Below, in pieces: positions 45,897 to 54,772 of a stretch of 64,000 nt of DNA. Made by a program: the position numbers and the translations under genes. Source of the stretch: Caulobacter zeae (lineage in GTDB: Bacteria > Pseudomonadota > Alphaproteobacteria > Caulobacterales > Caulobacteraceae); the NCBI RefSeq assembly GCF_002858925.1, contig NZ_PJRS01000022.1, positions 62,001 to 126,000 of the forward strand. Direction: 5' to 3'. Numbering within the stretch: the stretch's first letter is position 1; every line of letters starts with the position of its first letter. The notes below the pieces were generated by a model. The model was not told the DNA's origin. It was given only the letters and a program-made list of their open reading frames with translations, and searched no databases.

Positions 45897-46052
45897 GACG
45901 AACAGATCACCCCAGAAAATTCGCGTCGCACGAGAGTCCGACCGATTTGCGCCGACGCTAGCCGGCATTCGTTAACATTCAATTGTGGATATCAAAGTAA
46001 GTGGCCGGATTCAATGAGCTAAACTTAGCCGCAAGGTTAACCGGCCTTCAGT

Positions 46053-48317
46053 CTAGACGGCGACATAGAGCTTCCGGGCCAAGGTTTCGATCTCGCCCCG
46101 GAGAGACCCGCCGGAGCCCTTCAGCAGGGCCTCGACGTTACGCCGGGCGGCCTCGCGATCGCACGACAGCACCATCTGCTTGACCGGCCCTATACCCGCC
46201 GGAGGCATGGAAAGGCGGTCGAAACCCAAGGCCACCAAGGCGAAGGCCTCCAGCGGACGCCCCGCCATCTCGCCGCACACCGAGACCTGGGTGCCGGTGT
46301 CCTCGCAGGCCTGCTGGATGGTCTTCAGCGCCCGCAGGGCCGCTGGCGACAGCGGGTCGTAACGGTCAGACACCCGCGGATTGCCCCGGTCGGCGGCGAA
46401 CAGGTACTGCATCAGGTCGTTGGTGCCGACCGAGACGAAGTCGGTCATCGGCAGCAGCGCGTCCAAATGCCACAGAAGCGACGGGGCCTCGACCATCGCC
46501 CCGACGTCGAGGCGCGCGGGCGCGGGCCGGCCGCGCTTCAGAGCCCAGGCCACCTCCTGGTCGACGAAGGCGCGGGCGGCGCGGAACTCGTCCACATTGG
46601 CCACCAGCGGGAACATGATCCGCAGCTCGCGGCCGTTGGCGGCCTTGATCAGGGCCCGGATCTGAAGGCGCAGCAGGGCCGGACGGTCCAGGCCCATGCG
46701 CACGGCGCGCCAGCCCAGGGCCGGATTATCCTCGCGCTCAAGCTCCATGTACGGCAGCAGCTTGTCGCCGCCCAGGTCGAGCGTGCGGAAGGTCACGGGC
46801 ATGCCGTCGGCCGCCTCCAGCACCTTCTCGTACAGCGTCGTCTGGGCCTCCAGGCGCGGCATCTCCTCGGCGACCATGAACTGGAACTCGGTGCGGAACA
46901 GGCCGATGCCCTCCGCCCCGGTCTCGCCCAGGATGTCGAGGTCGACAGCCAGGCCCGCGTTCATCAGCAGGGTGATCTTGGAGCCGTCGCGGGTGAAGGC
47001 CGGCGTGTCGCGCAGGCGGGCGAACTCGGCCTTGCGCTGGGCGCGGACCTCCATCCGGGCCTTCAGCGCCTTGACCACGTCGGGGCGCGGCCGCAGCCAG
47101 GCCTCGGCCGTCTCGGCGTCGACCACCACCGGGTCGCCCTCGCTGACCCGGTCGCGCAGGCCGGCCAGGCGCCCCACGCACGGGATGTCGAGCGCCCGGG
47201 CCACGATGCCGGCGTGGCTTGCGGCCGAGCCTTCCTCGAGCAGGATGCCCTTCAGCTTGGTGCGGTCGTATTCCAAGAGATCGGCGGGGCCGAGGTTGCG
47301 GGCGATCAGGATCGCGTCCTCGGGCAGCTGGCGCACGGCGTGGACGTCGCCCGACAGGTGGCGCAGCAGCCGGTCGTTCAGGTCTTCCAGGTCGTGCAGC
47401 CGCTCGCGCAGATAGGGGTCGCGGGCCTGGCCCAGGCGGGCGCGATGCTCCGAACGCACCCGCTCCACCGCCGCCTCGGCGGTCAGACCCGAGCGCACGG
47501 CCTCCTGCAGGCCGCGATTCCAGCCCCGGTCGTGGGCGAACAGGCGGTAGGTCTCGAGCACTTCGTACGAGGCGCCGACCAGGCCGTGCTGGCCTTCCAG
47601 CATCTCGTCGATCTGGGTCTGCAGGGCCTCGATGGCGTAGGAGAGCCGGGCCTCCTCGGCCAGGGCGTCGTCCGACAGCAGCTGCTCGGGGGCCACCGGT
47701 TGCTCGTGCAGCACCGCCACGCCGTAAGCCAGGCCCTCGGCGAAGCGCGAGCCCTTCAGTCGCTCGGGCTTGTGCGGGGCCAGCTCGACGTCTTTCAGTT
47801 CGTCGGCGCCCAACAGTTCGCTGGAGCTGACCATCTCGGCCAGCACCATGGCGATGATCTGCAGGTCCTCGACCTCCTCGTCCTCGTAGACCCGCTCGGT
47901 GCGGTTCTGGACGACGAGCACGCCGATCGCCCGGCCGCCGCGCAGCAGCGGCACGGCCAGGAAGGCGTGATAGGGGTCTTCCCCCGTTTCCGGACGATAC
48001 GAGAACTGCGGGTGGCTGGCGGCGTCCGACAGGTTCAGCGGCCGGCCCAGGCGCATGGTCTCGCCGACCAGGCCCTCGCCCGGCTTCATGCGGGTGACGT
48101 GGACGGCGTCGCGCGACAGGCCTTCGGTGGCGAACAGCTCCAGGTCGCCCGAGGCGCGGCGCAGATAGATCGAGCAGACTTCGGCCACCATCGAGATGGC
48201 GATGGTGCGCACCACCATGTCGAGCTTGGCCTGGGCGGGACCGCCGCCGGCCATGGCCTCGCGAATCTGGCGAAGCAGGCTTCTGGGTCCTCGAACGGCG
48301 ATGCCGGGGCCTGCCAT
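46053..48317 (-). CDS. ptsP: Phosphoenolpyruvate-protein phosphotransferase PtsP (GAF-EI-Ntr)
   Basis: First enzyme of the nitrogen phosphotransfer chain: autophosphorylates from PEP and passes phosphate to NPr. The 754 residues start with a GAF domain (about 10-150), then the EI N-terminal part with the catalytic His in SAASHAGIVARALDIPCVG, and the C-terminal PEP-binding barrel (GIGLFRTEFQFM, RTLDLGGDKLLPY, TDFVSVGTNDLMQYL, SVCGEMAGRPL). ATG 48317 gives the expected N-terminus; the frame upstream to 48401 is not conserved. In alphaproteobacteria this gene usually lies between lysC and prfA. Regulates nitrogen and storage metabolism. Confidence 0.95.
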   Translation of the reverse strand: MAGPGIAVRGPRSLLRQIREAMAGGGPAQAKLDMVVRTIAISMVAEVCSIYLRRASGDLELFATEGLSRDAVHVTRMKPGEGLVGETMRLGRPLNLSDAASHPQFSYRPETGEDPYHAFLAVPLLRGGRAIGVLVVQNRTERVYEDEEVEDLQIIAMVLAEMVSSSELLGADELKDVELAPHKPERLKGSRFAEGLAYGVAVLHEQPVAPEQLLSDDALAEEARLSYAIEALQTQIDEMLEGQHGLVGASYEVLETYRLFAHDRGWNRGLQEAVRSGLTAEAAVERVRSEHRARLGQARDPYLRERLHDLEDLNDRLLRHLSGDVHAVRQLPEDAILIARNLGPADLLEYDRTKLKGILLEEGSAASHAGIVARALDIPCVGRLAGLRDRVSEGDPVVVDAETAEAWLRPRPDVVKALKARMEVRAQRKAEFARLRDTPAFTRDGSKITLLMNAGLAVDLDILGETGAEGIGLFRTEFQFMVAEEMPRLEAQTTLYEKVLEAADGMPVTFRTLDLGGDKLLPYMELEREDNPALGWRAVRMGLDRPALLRLQIRALIKAANGRELRIMFPLVANVDEFRAARAFVDQEVAWALKRGRPAPARLDVGAMVEAPSLLWHLDALLPMTDFVSVGTNDLMQYLFAADRGNPRVSDRYDPLSPAALRALKTIQQACEDTGTQVSVCGEMAGRPLEAFALVALGFDRLSMPPAGIGPVKQMVLSCDREAARRNVEALLKGSGGSLRGEIETLARKLYVAV

Positions 48318-48437
48318 GTCGCCTGTCGTGCGCTCCCTTGGTTCCGACGTGTCGAAGCACGTCGTCCTCATGGGCGCTATAGCAGATTTCGCGCGCCGCA
48401 CAGTGCGCGAGCACGGTTTTCCTTTACCTAAGGACGC

Positions 48438-48470
48438 AAAAAACGCCGCCCCTCCGGAAAGGGGCGGCGC
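48438..48470 (-). terminator. Rho-independent terminator of the glycine-zipper gene
   Basis: A 9-bp stem CGCCGCCCC / GGGGCGGCG with an 8-base loop. The A-run at 48438-48443 becomes a T-tract on the minus strand, 27 bp after the stop codon. Confidence 0.88.
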
Positions 48471-48496
48471 ATTGCCTAGCTTGTCAGCGGCGAAGC

Positions 48497-48904
48497 TTAG
48501 CGGCGCTGACCGTAGTAGTCGTAGCCGGTGTTGTAGCGATCGCCCTGGTAGCGGCGCCCATCCCGACGATCGTCGCGACGGTCGTAGCGATCATAGCCGT
48601 AGCGGTTGTCGCTGTAGTACGGGCGACGCTCGTCATAGCGGCTGCTGTAGCGGTGATGACGCTTGTCCTTGGCGGTGGCCGCGCCGATGGCGCCGCCGGC
48701 CAGGGCGCCGACCGCGATCGCGCCGCCGTCGCCGTCGCCCAGCATGGCGCCGGCCGCGCCGCCCAGGACAGCGCCCAGGATCGCCCGCTCGGTCTTGTTG
48801 CTCTTGCCGCGATCGCCGGCGAAGGCGGCCGAGGCGGGCAGGACCAGAGCGCCGGCGATGGCGGTGCTGATGGCGATCTTGCTAAACTTACCGAAGGTCT
48901 TCAT
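48497..48904 (-). CDS. Glycine-zipper outer-membrane-type protein with Tyr/Arg/Asp-rich tail
   Basis: A 135-residue exported protein. Signal peptide 1-30 (SAAFAGDRG). A glycine-zipper two-helix membrane segment follows (ILGAVLGGAAGAMLGDGDGGAIAVGALAGGAIGAATA). The last 45 residues are rich in Tyr, Arg and Asp (YDERRPYYSDNRYGYDRYDRRDD), perhaps interacting with the cell wall. ATG 48904 is preferred over an ATG 11 codons upstream. One of three glycine-zipper proteins in the window (with 55272-56321 and 56429-56740). Strong terminator downstream. Confidence 0.82.
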   Translation of the reverse strand: MKTFGKFSKIAISTAIAGALVLPASAAFAGDRGKSNKTERAILGAVLGGAAGAMLGDGDGGAIAVGALAGGAIGAATAKDKRHHRYSSRYDERRPYYSDNRYGYDRYDRRDDRRDGRRYQGDRYNTGYDYYGQRR

Positions 48905-49041
48905 GGCATTTGCTCCTTGTTCCAGAAGCGTCGCCAATCCCGAGGGCGGCGCTGTTGATGGCCTTTATGAGCCTTGCCGTTTGAACCCGACCTGAACGCG
49001 GTTGTTCATGTTCGCGTCAGGTTTTTCCGGTGCTCCGCGTT

Positions 49042-49141
49042 CCGTAAAATCCCCGCGAAAGCGGGGCCCCAGGAGTTTTATCGTCGAGCGCCGCAGATGG
49101 CAGAAGAAGCCCAGGCCCCCGCTTTCGCGGGGATTTTACGG
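49042..49141. repeat. 100-bp inverted repeat with internal CCCCGCgaaaGCGGGG hairpins
   Basis: The left arm (49042-49069) CCGTAAAATCCCCGCGAAAGC... is the reverse complement of the right arm (49114-49141). Each arm itself folds as CCCCGC-GAAA-GCGGGG. The right arm overlaps the 3' end of the DMT-family gene and supplies its TAA stop. REP/BIME-like; no gene inside. Confidence 0.9.
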
Positions 49142-50098
49142 GTGGGAAGCCTCCGCCTCGACCGCCGCCTGCGCCGCCGGACGATGCAGCCGCACTGACC
49201 AGATCACCCCGGCCAGCATCAGGACGATGGCCGCGCCCTCCAGCAGGTGGGGCCAACGACCCTCGTGCAGGAAGCCGTAGAGCAGTGCGAACAGGGTCTC
49301 GAACACGATCAGCTGGCCAGACAGGCTCAACGGCAGCACGCGGCTCGCGGCGTTCCACAGGCCGTTGCCGATCACCGAAGCGCCGATGGCCACGGCGAAG
49401 CTGACCAGCCAGAACCACGTCCAGGCGGCCGGCGGGTGGCTTTTACCGCCCAGCATGAAGGCCGGGACGACCAGCGCCAGCGACAGCAGGCCCGTGGCCA
49501 GGCCCGTCAGCAGCGACCATTCGTGGCTGTTGAACTTCGGCGTGGCGGCCAGGCGTCGTGCGTTCCAGACGGCGTAGGCGGTCCACACCGCCAGCGCCAG
49601 GGTCGCGCCCAGCACGCCCAGGACCAACTTGCCGACGGGCGCACCCGACGACGCGGTGAACACCGCCACGTTGATGCAGACGCCGCCGGCGATGATCAGG
49701 GCCAGAGGACCGGCCAGGGCCCGCAGGGGCGCGCCCTCCCCCTTGCGCGCGCCGGCCAGGGTGATGGTCACCGGCAGGAGGCCGATGATCAGCGAGGCCA
49801 GGGCCACGCCCGCCGTCTGCACGGCGACCGCCAGGCCCACATAGTAGACGAGGTTGCCCAGCAGGCTCAGCAGGGCCAGATCGCGCCAGTCGCGCCGGTC
49901 CATTCGCGCCATCACCGACTTCCAGGTCGGAGCCAGCAACAGGGCGGCCGCCAAGCCGTAGGCGATGTAGCGCCCCGCCGTCATCTGCAGCGGCGTGAAG
50001 GCGTCCAGCAGCTTCGGGGCGAGGAACACCCCGCCCCACAGCGCGCCGGCGACAAGACCGTAGAGAAGACCGAGCAGAAGGTTCCGGGGACTGATCAT
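49136..50098 (-). CDS. DMT-superfamily (EamA) transporter
   Basis: A 320-residue inner-membrane protein with ten predicted helices arranged as two EamA repeats (about 8-140 and 150-305). First repeat: LYGLVAGALWGGVFLAPKLLDAFTPLQMTAGRY; second: LGATLALAVWTAYAVWNARRL. Family members export metabolites or amino acids; the substrate is unknown. The stop codon TAA lies in the conserved end of the inverted repeat at 49042-49141, so the present C-terminus (AAVEAEASHP) was probably set by insertion of that element. Confidence 0.9.
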   Translation of the reverse strand: MISPRNLLLGLLYGLVAGALWGGVFLAPKLLDAFTPLQMTAGRYIAYGLAAALLLAPTWKSVMARMDRRDWRDLALLSLLGNLVYYVGLAVAVQTAGVALASLIIGLLPVTITLAGARKGEGAPLRALAGPLALIIAGGVCINVAVFTASSGAPVGKLVLGVLGATLALAVWTAYAVWNARRLAATPKFNSHEWSLLTGLATGLLSLALVVPAFMLGGKSHPPAAWTWFWLVSFAVAIGASVIGNGLWNAASRVLPLSLSGQLIVFETLFALLYGFLHEGRWPHLLEGAAIVLMLAGVIWSVRLHRPAAQAAVEAEASHP

Positions 50099-50233
50099 CG
50101 CCCGGACCTAGCAGGCGCGCGCGGCGCTGGCTTTGGCGAAAGCTCCCGAAGATCGGGCGAAGGCTCCCGCCCCGTTGCCCTCCGCCGCGCCCCGGCTAAA
50201 CTCAAGATCGATAACCACAACCGAGCCGCGACC

Positions 50234-50506
50234 ATGGCCCCGTCCACCGACACGCCCGCCCCAAAGGCCAGCCCGGAAGACCTCTGGGCCGATCGCCTGA
50301 ACGGCCTGATGCTGACCCTGCTGGGCGCGGCCGTCCTCGCCGGACTGGCGTTTTTCGCGTGGTTCAAGGTCACGGGTCCGGGGCGGGGAAACACCGACCA
50401 GGACGTCTTCCCCTGGGCGTCCGCCCCGCTCGCCTTCGCCGCCACGGTGGGCCTGTTCATGATCGTCCGCGGCGTCAGGCATCTCTACAGGAGCTTCCGA
50501 GGCTAG
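50234..50506 (+). CDS. Small two-helix membrane protein
   Basis: A 90-residue protein with helices at about 27-45 and 65-78 and a short charged tail (VRHLYRSFRG). No family recognised. The ATG at 50234 lacks a strong ribosome site. The stop TAG shares a CTAG palindrome with the stop of the convergent AraC-type gene. The upstream open frame, extending over the DMT gene, is a shadow. Confidence 0.6.
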   Translation: MAPSTDTPAPKASPEDLWADRLNGLMLTLLGAAVLAGLAFFAWFKVTGPGRGNTDQDVFPWASAPLAFAATVGLFMIVRGVRHLYRSFRG

Positions 50507-51237
50507 CGCCGCCCCTTGCGCCAAGCCGCCGGCGTCACGCCCAGCACGGCCTTCATCCGCCGGGTCAGCGTGCTCTGGTCGCCGTGGCCAGTGCGGACGG
50601 CGATCTCGGCGATGGACAGGGCCGGATCGTCCAGCAGGTGCTGGGCGGCCCGCAGCCGCGCATCGCTCAGGGCGGCATGCGGGGTCGCGCCGTAGGCGGC
50701 GGCGAAGCGATCGAAGAAGCGGCTCTGGCTCATGCCGGCCTCGACCGCCAGGTCGCGGACGGTGAGCGGCTGATGGTAGCGGGTCTCGATCATCGTCGCG
50801 GCGCGCGCCAGACGCGGATCGACGGCGGAGGGACCGCTCGACAGGCCGCGCAGCAGGAGCGGCGTCCACAGGCCCGCGACGCCGTCGTCGATGCCGCCCG
50901 GCGCCTCGCCCGCCAGGTACGACAGCAGGCCGCGCACCGGGCTGGTCACCGAGGCGAACGGCCTGTCGCGCAGGCGCTCGAACGGCGCCATCAGGGCGGC
51001 GCCGATGTCGGCCACCACGAACAGGTTCTCGCCGTCGGCGGCGCAGACGTGGCGCGTACCCGGCGGTATCACCGCGGCGCTGCCCGGATCGACCCGGCCG
51101 CCCTTGCCGTCGATCTCGATCTCGAGCACGCCGCGACGCGGCAGCACGATCTGGTCGAAGTCGTGGGCGTGCGAGATCGCCTCGACACTGTAGCGGCGGA
51201 AGGACAGCTCTGCGGGGGCGGTCAGGTCGTGGCCCAT
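50503..51237 (-). CDS. AraC-family transcriptional regulator
   Basis: A 244-residue regulator. N-terminal cupin-like sensor domain (about 8-110: FRRYSVEAISHAHDFDQIVLPRRGVLEIEID, AVIPPGTRHVCAA) and the C-terminal double helix-turn-helix (about 145-240: LTVRDLAVEAGMSQSRFFDRFAAAYG and LSIAEIAVRTGHGDQSTLTRRMKAVLGVTP). The target is not evident; neighbours are a small membrane protein and an exporter of the DMT family, which AraC-type regulators of this size often control. Confidence 0.92.
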   Translation of the reverse strand: MGHDLTAPAELSFRRYSVEAISHAHDFDQIVLPRRGVLEIEIDGKGGRVDPGSAAVIPPGTRHVCAADGENLFVVADIGAALMAPFERLRDRPFASVTSPVRGLLSYLAGEAPGGIDDGVAGLWTPLLLRGLSSGPSAVDPRLARAATMIETRYHQPLTVRDLAVEAGMSQSRFFDRFAAAYGATPHAALSDARLRAAQHLLDDPALSIAEIAVRTGHGDQSTLTRRMKAVLGVTPAAWRKGRR

Positions 51238-51255
51238 GACCTCACTATAACGAAC

Positions 51256-51720
51256 TCAGCCGTGCCCGGGCAGGGCCAGGGGCTCCTCGGCGTCCATGAC
51301 CAGGCGGCGGGCCTGTTGCAGGGCCGCGTCGATGTCGCTCTCGATGAACTCGACCTGCAGGTCGGTCAGCGGATGCGGGGCTGCGATGACGTTGCGCAGG
51401 TAGTCGCGCTTTTCCGGCTCGGTCATGGTCCACCAGCCGACCGTGTGGCCTTCCTCGATCACGGCGTCGCCCATGGCCAGGAGGTCGTCGGTGTCGAAGA
51501 TCGGCTGGCCGGGCTTTTCCGGGAACCACTGGCCGTCGTCGGGCAGGGCCTGGTCCAGCTGGCGCAGCAGGGCCGCCAGCCACGGGCTGACCAGCAGCGG
51601 CTTCTCATAGCCGTCGCCGAACTTGGCGCGCAGCAGGAGGTCGTAGAGCAGCTCGAGCCCGGCGTCGCCGTGGAAGGTCACCGTCTTGGCGGCGGGATCG
51701 AACTTGAAGACGTCGGGCAT
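51256..51720 (-). CDS. Conserved hypothetical protein
   Basis: A 154-residue soluble acidic protein (MPDVFKFDPAAKTVTFHG). It is mostly helical, with a Trp-rich centre (SPWLAALLRQLDQALPDDGQWF, HTVGWWTM). No signal peptide or known motif. I chose ATG 51720, with a GAGAG upstream, rather than the ATG ten codons earlier, which has none. Same strand as the AraC-type gene, 18 bp before it, so the two are probably cotranscribed. Function unknown. Confidence 0.62.
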   Translation of the reverse strand: MPDVFKFDPAAKTVTFHGDAGLELLYDLLLRAKFGDGYEKPLLVSPWLAALLRQLDQALPDDGQWFPEKPGQPIFDTDDLLAMGDAVIEEGHTVGWWTMTEPEKRDYLRNVIAAPHPLTDLQVEFIESDIDAALQQARRLVMDAEEPLALPGHG

Positions 51721-51780
51721 GGGACTCTCGAAGGCTGGTGCGCCTTCCATAACGTCAGAGCACGACGTTTAGGCAACGAT

Positions 51781-51815
51781 CGGCTCCCTCGAACCTCAGG
51801 GGTTCGAGGGAGCCG
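51781..51815 (-). terminator. Long perfect hairpin after lysC
   Basis: A 15-bp perfect stem, CGGCTCCCTCGAACC paired with GGTTCGAGGGAGCCG, with a TCAGG loop, 6 bp after the lysC stop. It lacks a T-tract, so it may terminate by another route or protect the transcript end. Confidence 0.65.
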
Positions 51816-51821
51816 GCATTC

Positions 51822-53069
51822 TTACAGCTGGTCCAGGCCGTACACGGCGTGCAGGGCGCGGACGGCCAGTTCGGTGTAGGCCGCGTCGATCAGGACCGAG
51901 ATCTTGATCTCCGAGGTCGAGATGACCTGGATGTTGATGTTCTTCTCGGCCAGGGCCGCGAACATCGACTGGGCGACGCCGGCGTGGCTGCGCATGCCCA
52001 CGCCGATCACCGACACCTTGGCCACGTCTTCGTTGACGGCCACGTCCTCGAAGCCGATCTCGGCCTGGGCGCCGCGGACGATCTCCAGGGCGCGCGTGGC
52101 GTCACGCTTGCCGACGGTGAACTCCATGTTGGCGGTGTCGGCGCTGCGGGCGCGCGACTGCACGATCATGTCGACGTTCACATTGGCGTCGGCCAGGCGG
52201 CCGAAGATGGCCGAGGACACGCCCGGATGATCGGGCAGGCCCAGCAGGGTGATCTTGGCTTCGTCGCGGCTGTAGGCGACGCCCGAGACGATGCGCTTTT
52301 CCATGATTTCTTCCTCGTCGCAGACGATCGTACCTTGGCCCGGGGCTTCGCCCGGCTCGACGAAACTCGACAGCACCCGCACCGGGACGCGATGGGCCAT
52401 GGCCATCTCGACCGAACGGGTCTGCAGCACCTTGGCCCCCAGCGAGGCCATTTCCAGCATCTCTTCGTAGCTGATCTTGGCCAGGCGCTTGGCCTTGCTC
52501 TCGATCCGGGGGTCGGTGGTGTAGACCCCGTCCACGTCGGTGTAGATGTCGCAGGCGCCCTTCACCGCGGCGGCGATGGCCACGGCGCTGGTGTCCGAAC
52601 CGCCACGACCCAGCGTGGTGATGCGGCGCTTGGGCGTCACGCCCTGGAAGCCGGCGATGACGGCGATCTCGCCGGCCTCGAAGCACTCTTCCAGGTTCTC
52701 CGGCGGGATCTCTTCGATCCGGGCGCGGCCGTGGGCCTCGTCGGTGAGGATCGGCACCTGCCAGCCCAGGAACGAGCGGGCCTTGTGGCCCATGTTGCGC
52801 AGGGTCATGGCCAGCAGGCCGGCGGTCACCTGCTCGCCCGACGCCACGACGGCGTCGTACTCGTCGTCAGACTCCGGCAGGCCCGCGGCGGCGCGGCCGG
52901 CTCCGTCCGTCCAGGCGACCAGTTCGTTGGTCTTGCCCGACATGGCGGAAACGACGACGGCGACCTGCTTGCCCGTGGCGACTTCCGCGGCGACCAGGCG
53001 CGCCACCCGGCGGATGCGCTCCAGGTCGGCCACCGAGGTGCCGCCGAACTTCATCACCAGACGTGACAC
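51822..53069 (-). CDS. lysC: Aspartate kinase (aspartokinase)
   Basis: First step of lysine, threonine and methionine synthesis: phosphorylates aspartate. The 415-residue protein has the N-terminal kinase domain (VMKFGGTSVADLERI, LGRGGSDTSAVAIAAA, YTDVDGVYTTDPR) and two C-terminal ACT domains (ARSADTANMEFTVGKRD, VGMRSHAGVAQSMFAALAEKNINIQVISTSEIKISVLI) that sense lysine/threonine. Start: GTG at 53069 (GAGGA about 9 bases upstream), giving VSRLVMKFGG; the TTG further upstream is not needed. Divergent from ubiG. Confidence 0.97.
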   Translation of the reverse strand: MSRLVMKFGGTSVADLERIRRVARLVAAEVATGKQVAVVVSAMSGKTNELVAWTDGAGRAAAGLPESDDEYDAVVASGEQVTAGLLAMTLRNMGHKARSFLGWQVPILTDEAHGRARIEEIPPENLEECFEAGEIAVIAGFQGVTPKRRITTLGRGGSDTSAVAIAAAVKGACDIYTDVDGVYTTDPRIESKAKRLAKISYEEMLEMASLGAKVLQTRSVEMAMAHRVPVRVLSSFVEPGEAPGQGTIVCDEEEIMEKRIVSGVAYSRDEAKITLLGLPDHPGVSSAIFGRLADANVNVDMIVQSRARSADTANMEFTVGKRDATRALEIVRGAQAEIGFEDVAVNEDVAKVSVIGVGMRSHAGVAQSMFAALAEKNINIQVISTSEIKISVLIDAAYTELAVRALHAVYGLDQL

Positions 53070-53241
53070 GTCTCTAAATCCTCGAACCAAAGCGGTTTTT
53101 TCTTGCGCCTTCGCGGCCGGAACCCGTCCTTCCGCGCAAGCCCGCGCCTTCTAGCGGGGCCTCGGCGCAACGGCAATGTCGCCGATGTGTCTTTTTTCTC
53201 GCAGCATGGCGCGAAAAATTGGCCGTGCTAGATACCGGGCC

Positions 53242-54018
53242 ATGACCAGCGCCGCCCCCGACACCGCAGGAAGCACGCCCAACTGGAGCATCGACCCCGC
53301 CGACGTGGCGCGGTTCTCGGCCATCGCGGCCGAGTGGTGGGACCCCAAGGGCAAGTTCGCGCCGCTGCACGTGTTCAATCCCTGCCGGCTGGCCTTCATC
53401 AGGGAGCAGGCGCTGGAGCGCTTCGGCCGCGACGGCAACGACCGCGCGCCGTTCGAGGGCCTGTCCCTGATCGACATCGGCTGCGGCGGCGGCCTGCTGA
53501 GCGAGCCCATGGCCCGCCTCGGCTTTTCGGTCACGGCCATCGACGCCTCGGAGAACAACATCAAGACCGCCGCGGCCCACGCCGCCGAGCAGGGTCTTTC
53601 GATCGGCTACCGCCCCGCCACCGCCGAGCAGCTGCTGGCCGAGGGCGCGGGCCCGTTCGACGTCGTCCTGACCATGGAAGTCATCGAGCACGTGGCCGAT
53701 CCGGGCGCTTTCCTGCGCACCTGCTCGCAGCTGCTCAAGCCCGGCGGCCTGATGATCGTCGCCACCCTGAACCGCACGCTCAAGGCCCTGGCCCTGGCCA
53801 AGATCGGCGCCGAGTACGTTCTGCGCTGGGTGCCGCCGGGCACCCACGAGTGGAAGCAGTTCCTCAAGCCCGAGGAGCTGCGCGCCTTCCTGGCCGGCGA
53901 GCCGGTCGAGATGCAAGGCCCCTTCGGCGTGGCCTACAACCCGCTGACCGGCCGCTGGAGCCGCTCCACCGACGTCGACATCAACTACATGATGACGGTC
54001 ACCAAGCCGGCGGCGTGA
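53242..54018 (+). CDS. ubiG: Ubiquinone biosynthesis O-methyltransferase UbiG
   Basis: Methylates the hydroxyl groups of the ubiquinone precursors (two O-methylations). The 258 residues include the N-terminal [36 protein letters not shown], the AdoMet motif [19 protein letters not shown], acidic [10 protein letters not shown], and [13 protein letters not shown] 53242 gives the conserved start; the frame upstream is not conserved. First plus-strand gene, divergent from lysC with a 172-bp gap; the VapBC module begins 36 bp after it. Confidence 0.96.
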   Translation: MTSAAPDTAGSTPNWSIDPADVARFSAIAAEWWDPKGKFAPLHVFNPCRLAFIREQALERFGRDGNDRAPFEGLSLIDIGCGGGLLSEPMARLGFSVTAIDASENNIKTAAAHAAEQGLSIGYRPATAEQLLAEGAGPFDVVLTMEVIEHVADPGAFLRTCSQLLKPGGLMIVATLNRTLKALALAKIGAEYVLRWVPPGTHEWKQFLKPEELRAFLAGEPVEMQGPFGVAYNPLTGRWSRSTDVDINYMMTVTKPAA

Positions 54019-54053
54019 CGCAGAACGCGGTTCGCGGTATGTTTCCTGCCGCG

Positions 54054-54320
54054 ATGACCAAGTTCGAGACCATCGAGATCGAAAGCCGGGTCGTGGACCA
54101 TGTCCGCGAGCTCGCACGCCAGCGCGGCGGCAGCTTGTCGGAGGCCATCGACGCGGCGGTGCTCGCCACCCTGGAACGGGATCGGGCGAACCAATCGGCC
54201 GCGCCCTTGGTGGATCTCGACGAAGTCGCCCGAATAGCGGCCCGATTCCGAGCCCTTCCCGAACGTGCGCCCATGCCGTCCGACGCCGACTTCTACGACG
54301 CCGACGGCCTGCCGCGTTGA
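54054..54320 (+). CDS. vapB: VapB-type antitoxin (PSK transcription-factor family)
   Basis: An 88-residue antitoxin. The N-terminal DNA-binding fold has IEIESRVVDHVRELARQRGGSLSEAIDAAVLATLERDR; the C-terminal tail ends DADFYDADGLPR, typical for PF07704-type VapB partners (Asp/Gly-rich, wraps the toxin). The start is ATG 54054; ATG 54039 five codons earlier also fits. Only 36 bp after ubiG, so it may be partly cotranscribed. Its stop overlaps the toxin start (TTGA). Confidence 0.9.
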   Translation: MTKFETIEIESRVVDHVRELARQRGGSLSEAIDAAVLATLERDRANQSAAPLVDLDEVARIAARFRALPERAPMPSDADFYDADGLPR

Positions 54321-54721
54321 TCGCCATCGACGCCTCCGCAATCGTCGCAATACTGCTGGGCGAGCCGGAGGCCGCCGCCTTCACCGCCAGGCTTCACGCC
54401 GAACAGGACGGCCGCATGATGTCGGCCGTCAACTATTGGGAAGTGTTGGCCAAGGCCGAGGTCTCCAGGGGCGAGACCGGACGGCAGGAAGCGGAACACC
54501 TTCTCCAGGCGCTGCGGATCGAAATCGGGCCCGCCGACGCCGAACAGGCTCGGCTCGCCATCGAAGCCTTCGTTCGCTTCGGCCGCCATACGCCCGCGAA
54601 GCTGAACCTCGGCGACTGCTTCGCCTACGCCCTGGCCACGACCCATGGCGGCGGCGCACTGCTCTACAAGGGCGACGATTTCGCACGCACCGACCTGCGC
54701 TCGGCCCTGAAAGAGGCTTGA
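54317..54721 (+). CDS. vapC: VapC-type PIN-domain toxin
   Basis: A 134-residue ribonuclease toxin with a PIN fold. The acidic residues are in place: Asp5 (IAIDASAIVAIL), Glu42 (NYWEVL), Asp100 (NLGDCFAYA) and Asp120/121 (LYKGDDFARTDL). Start: TTG at 54317, overlapping the antitoxin stop by 3-4 bases, which gives tight translational coupling and keeps the toxin level low. Likely an active tRNA- or rRNA-cleaving module. Confidence 0.92.
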   Translation: MIAIDASAIVAILLGEPEAAAFTARLHAEQDGRMMSAVNYWEVLAKAEVSRGETGRQEAEHLLQALRIEIGPADAEQARLAIEAFVRFGRHTPAKLNLGDCFAYALATTHGGGALLYKGDDFARTDLRSALKEA

Positions 54722-54772
54722 CGGCGCACGGCCGAAAGCCAACCTCCGGCTGTAACCCTCGGAGTACCCGCC

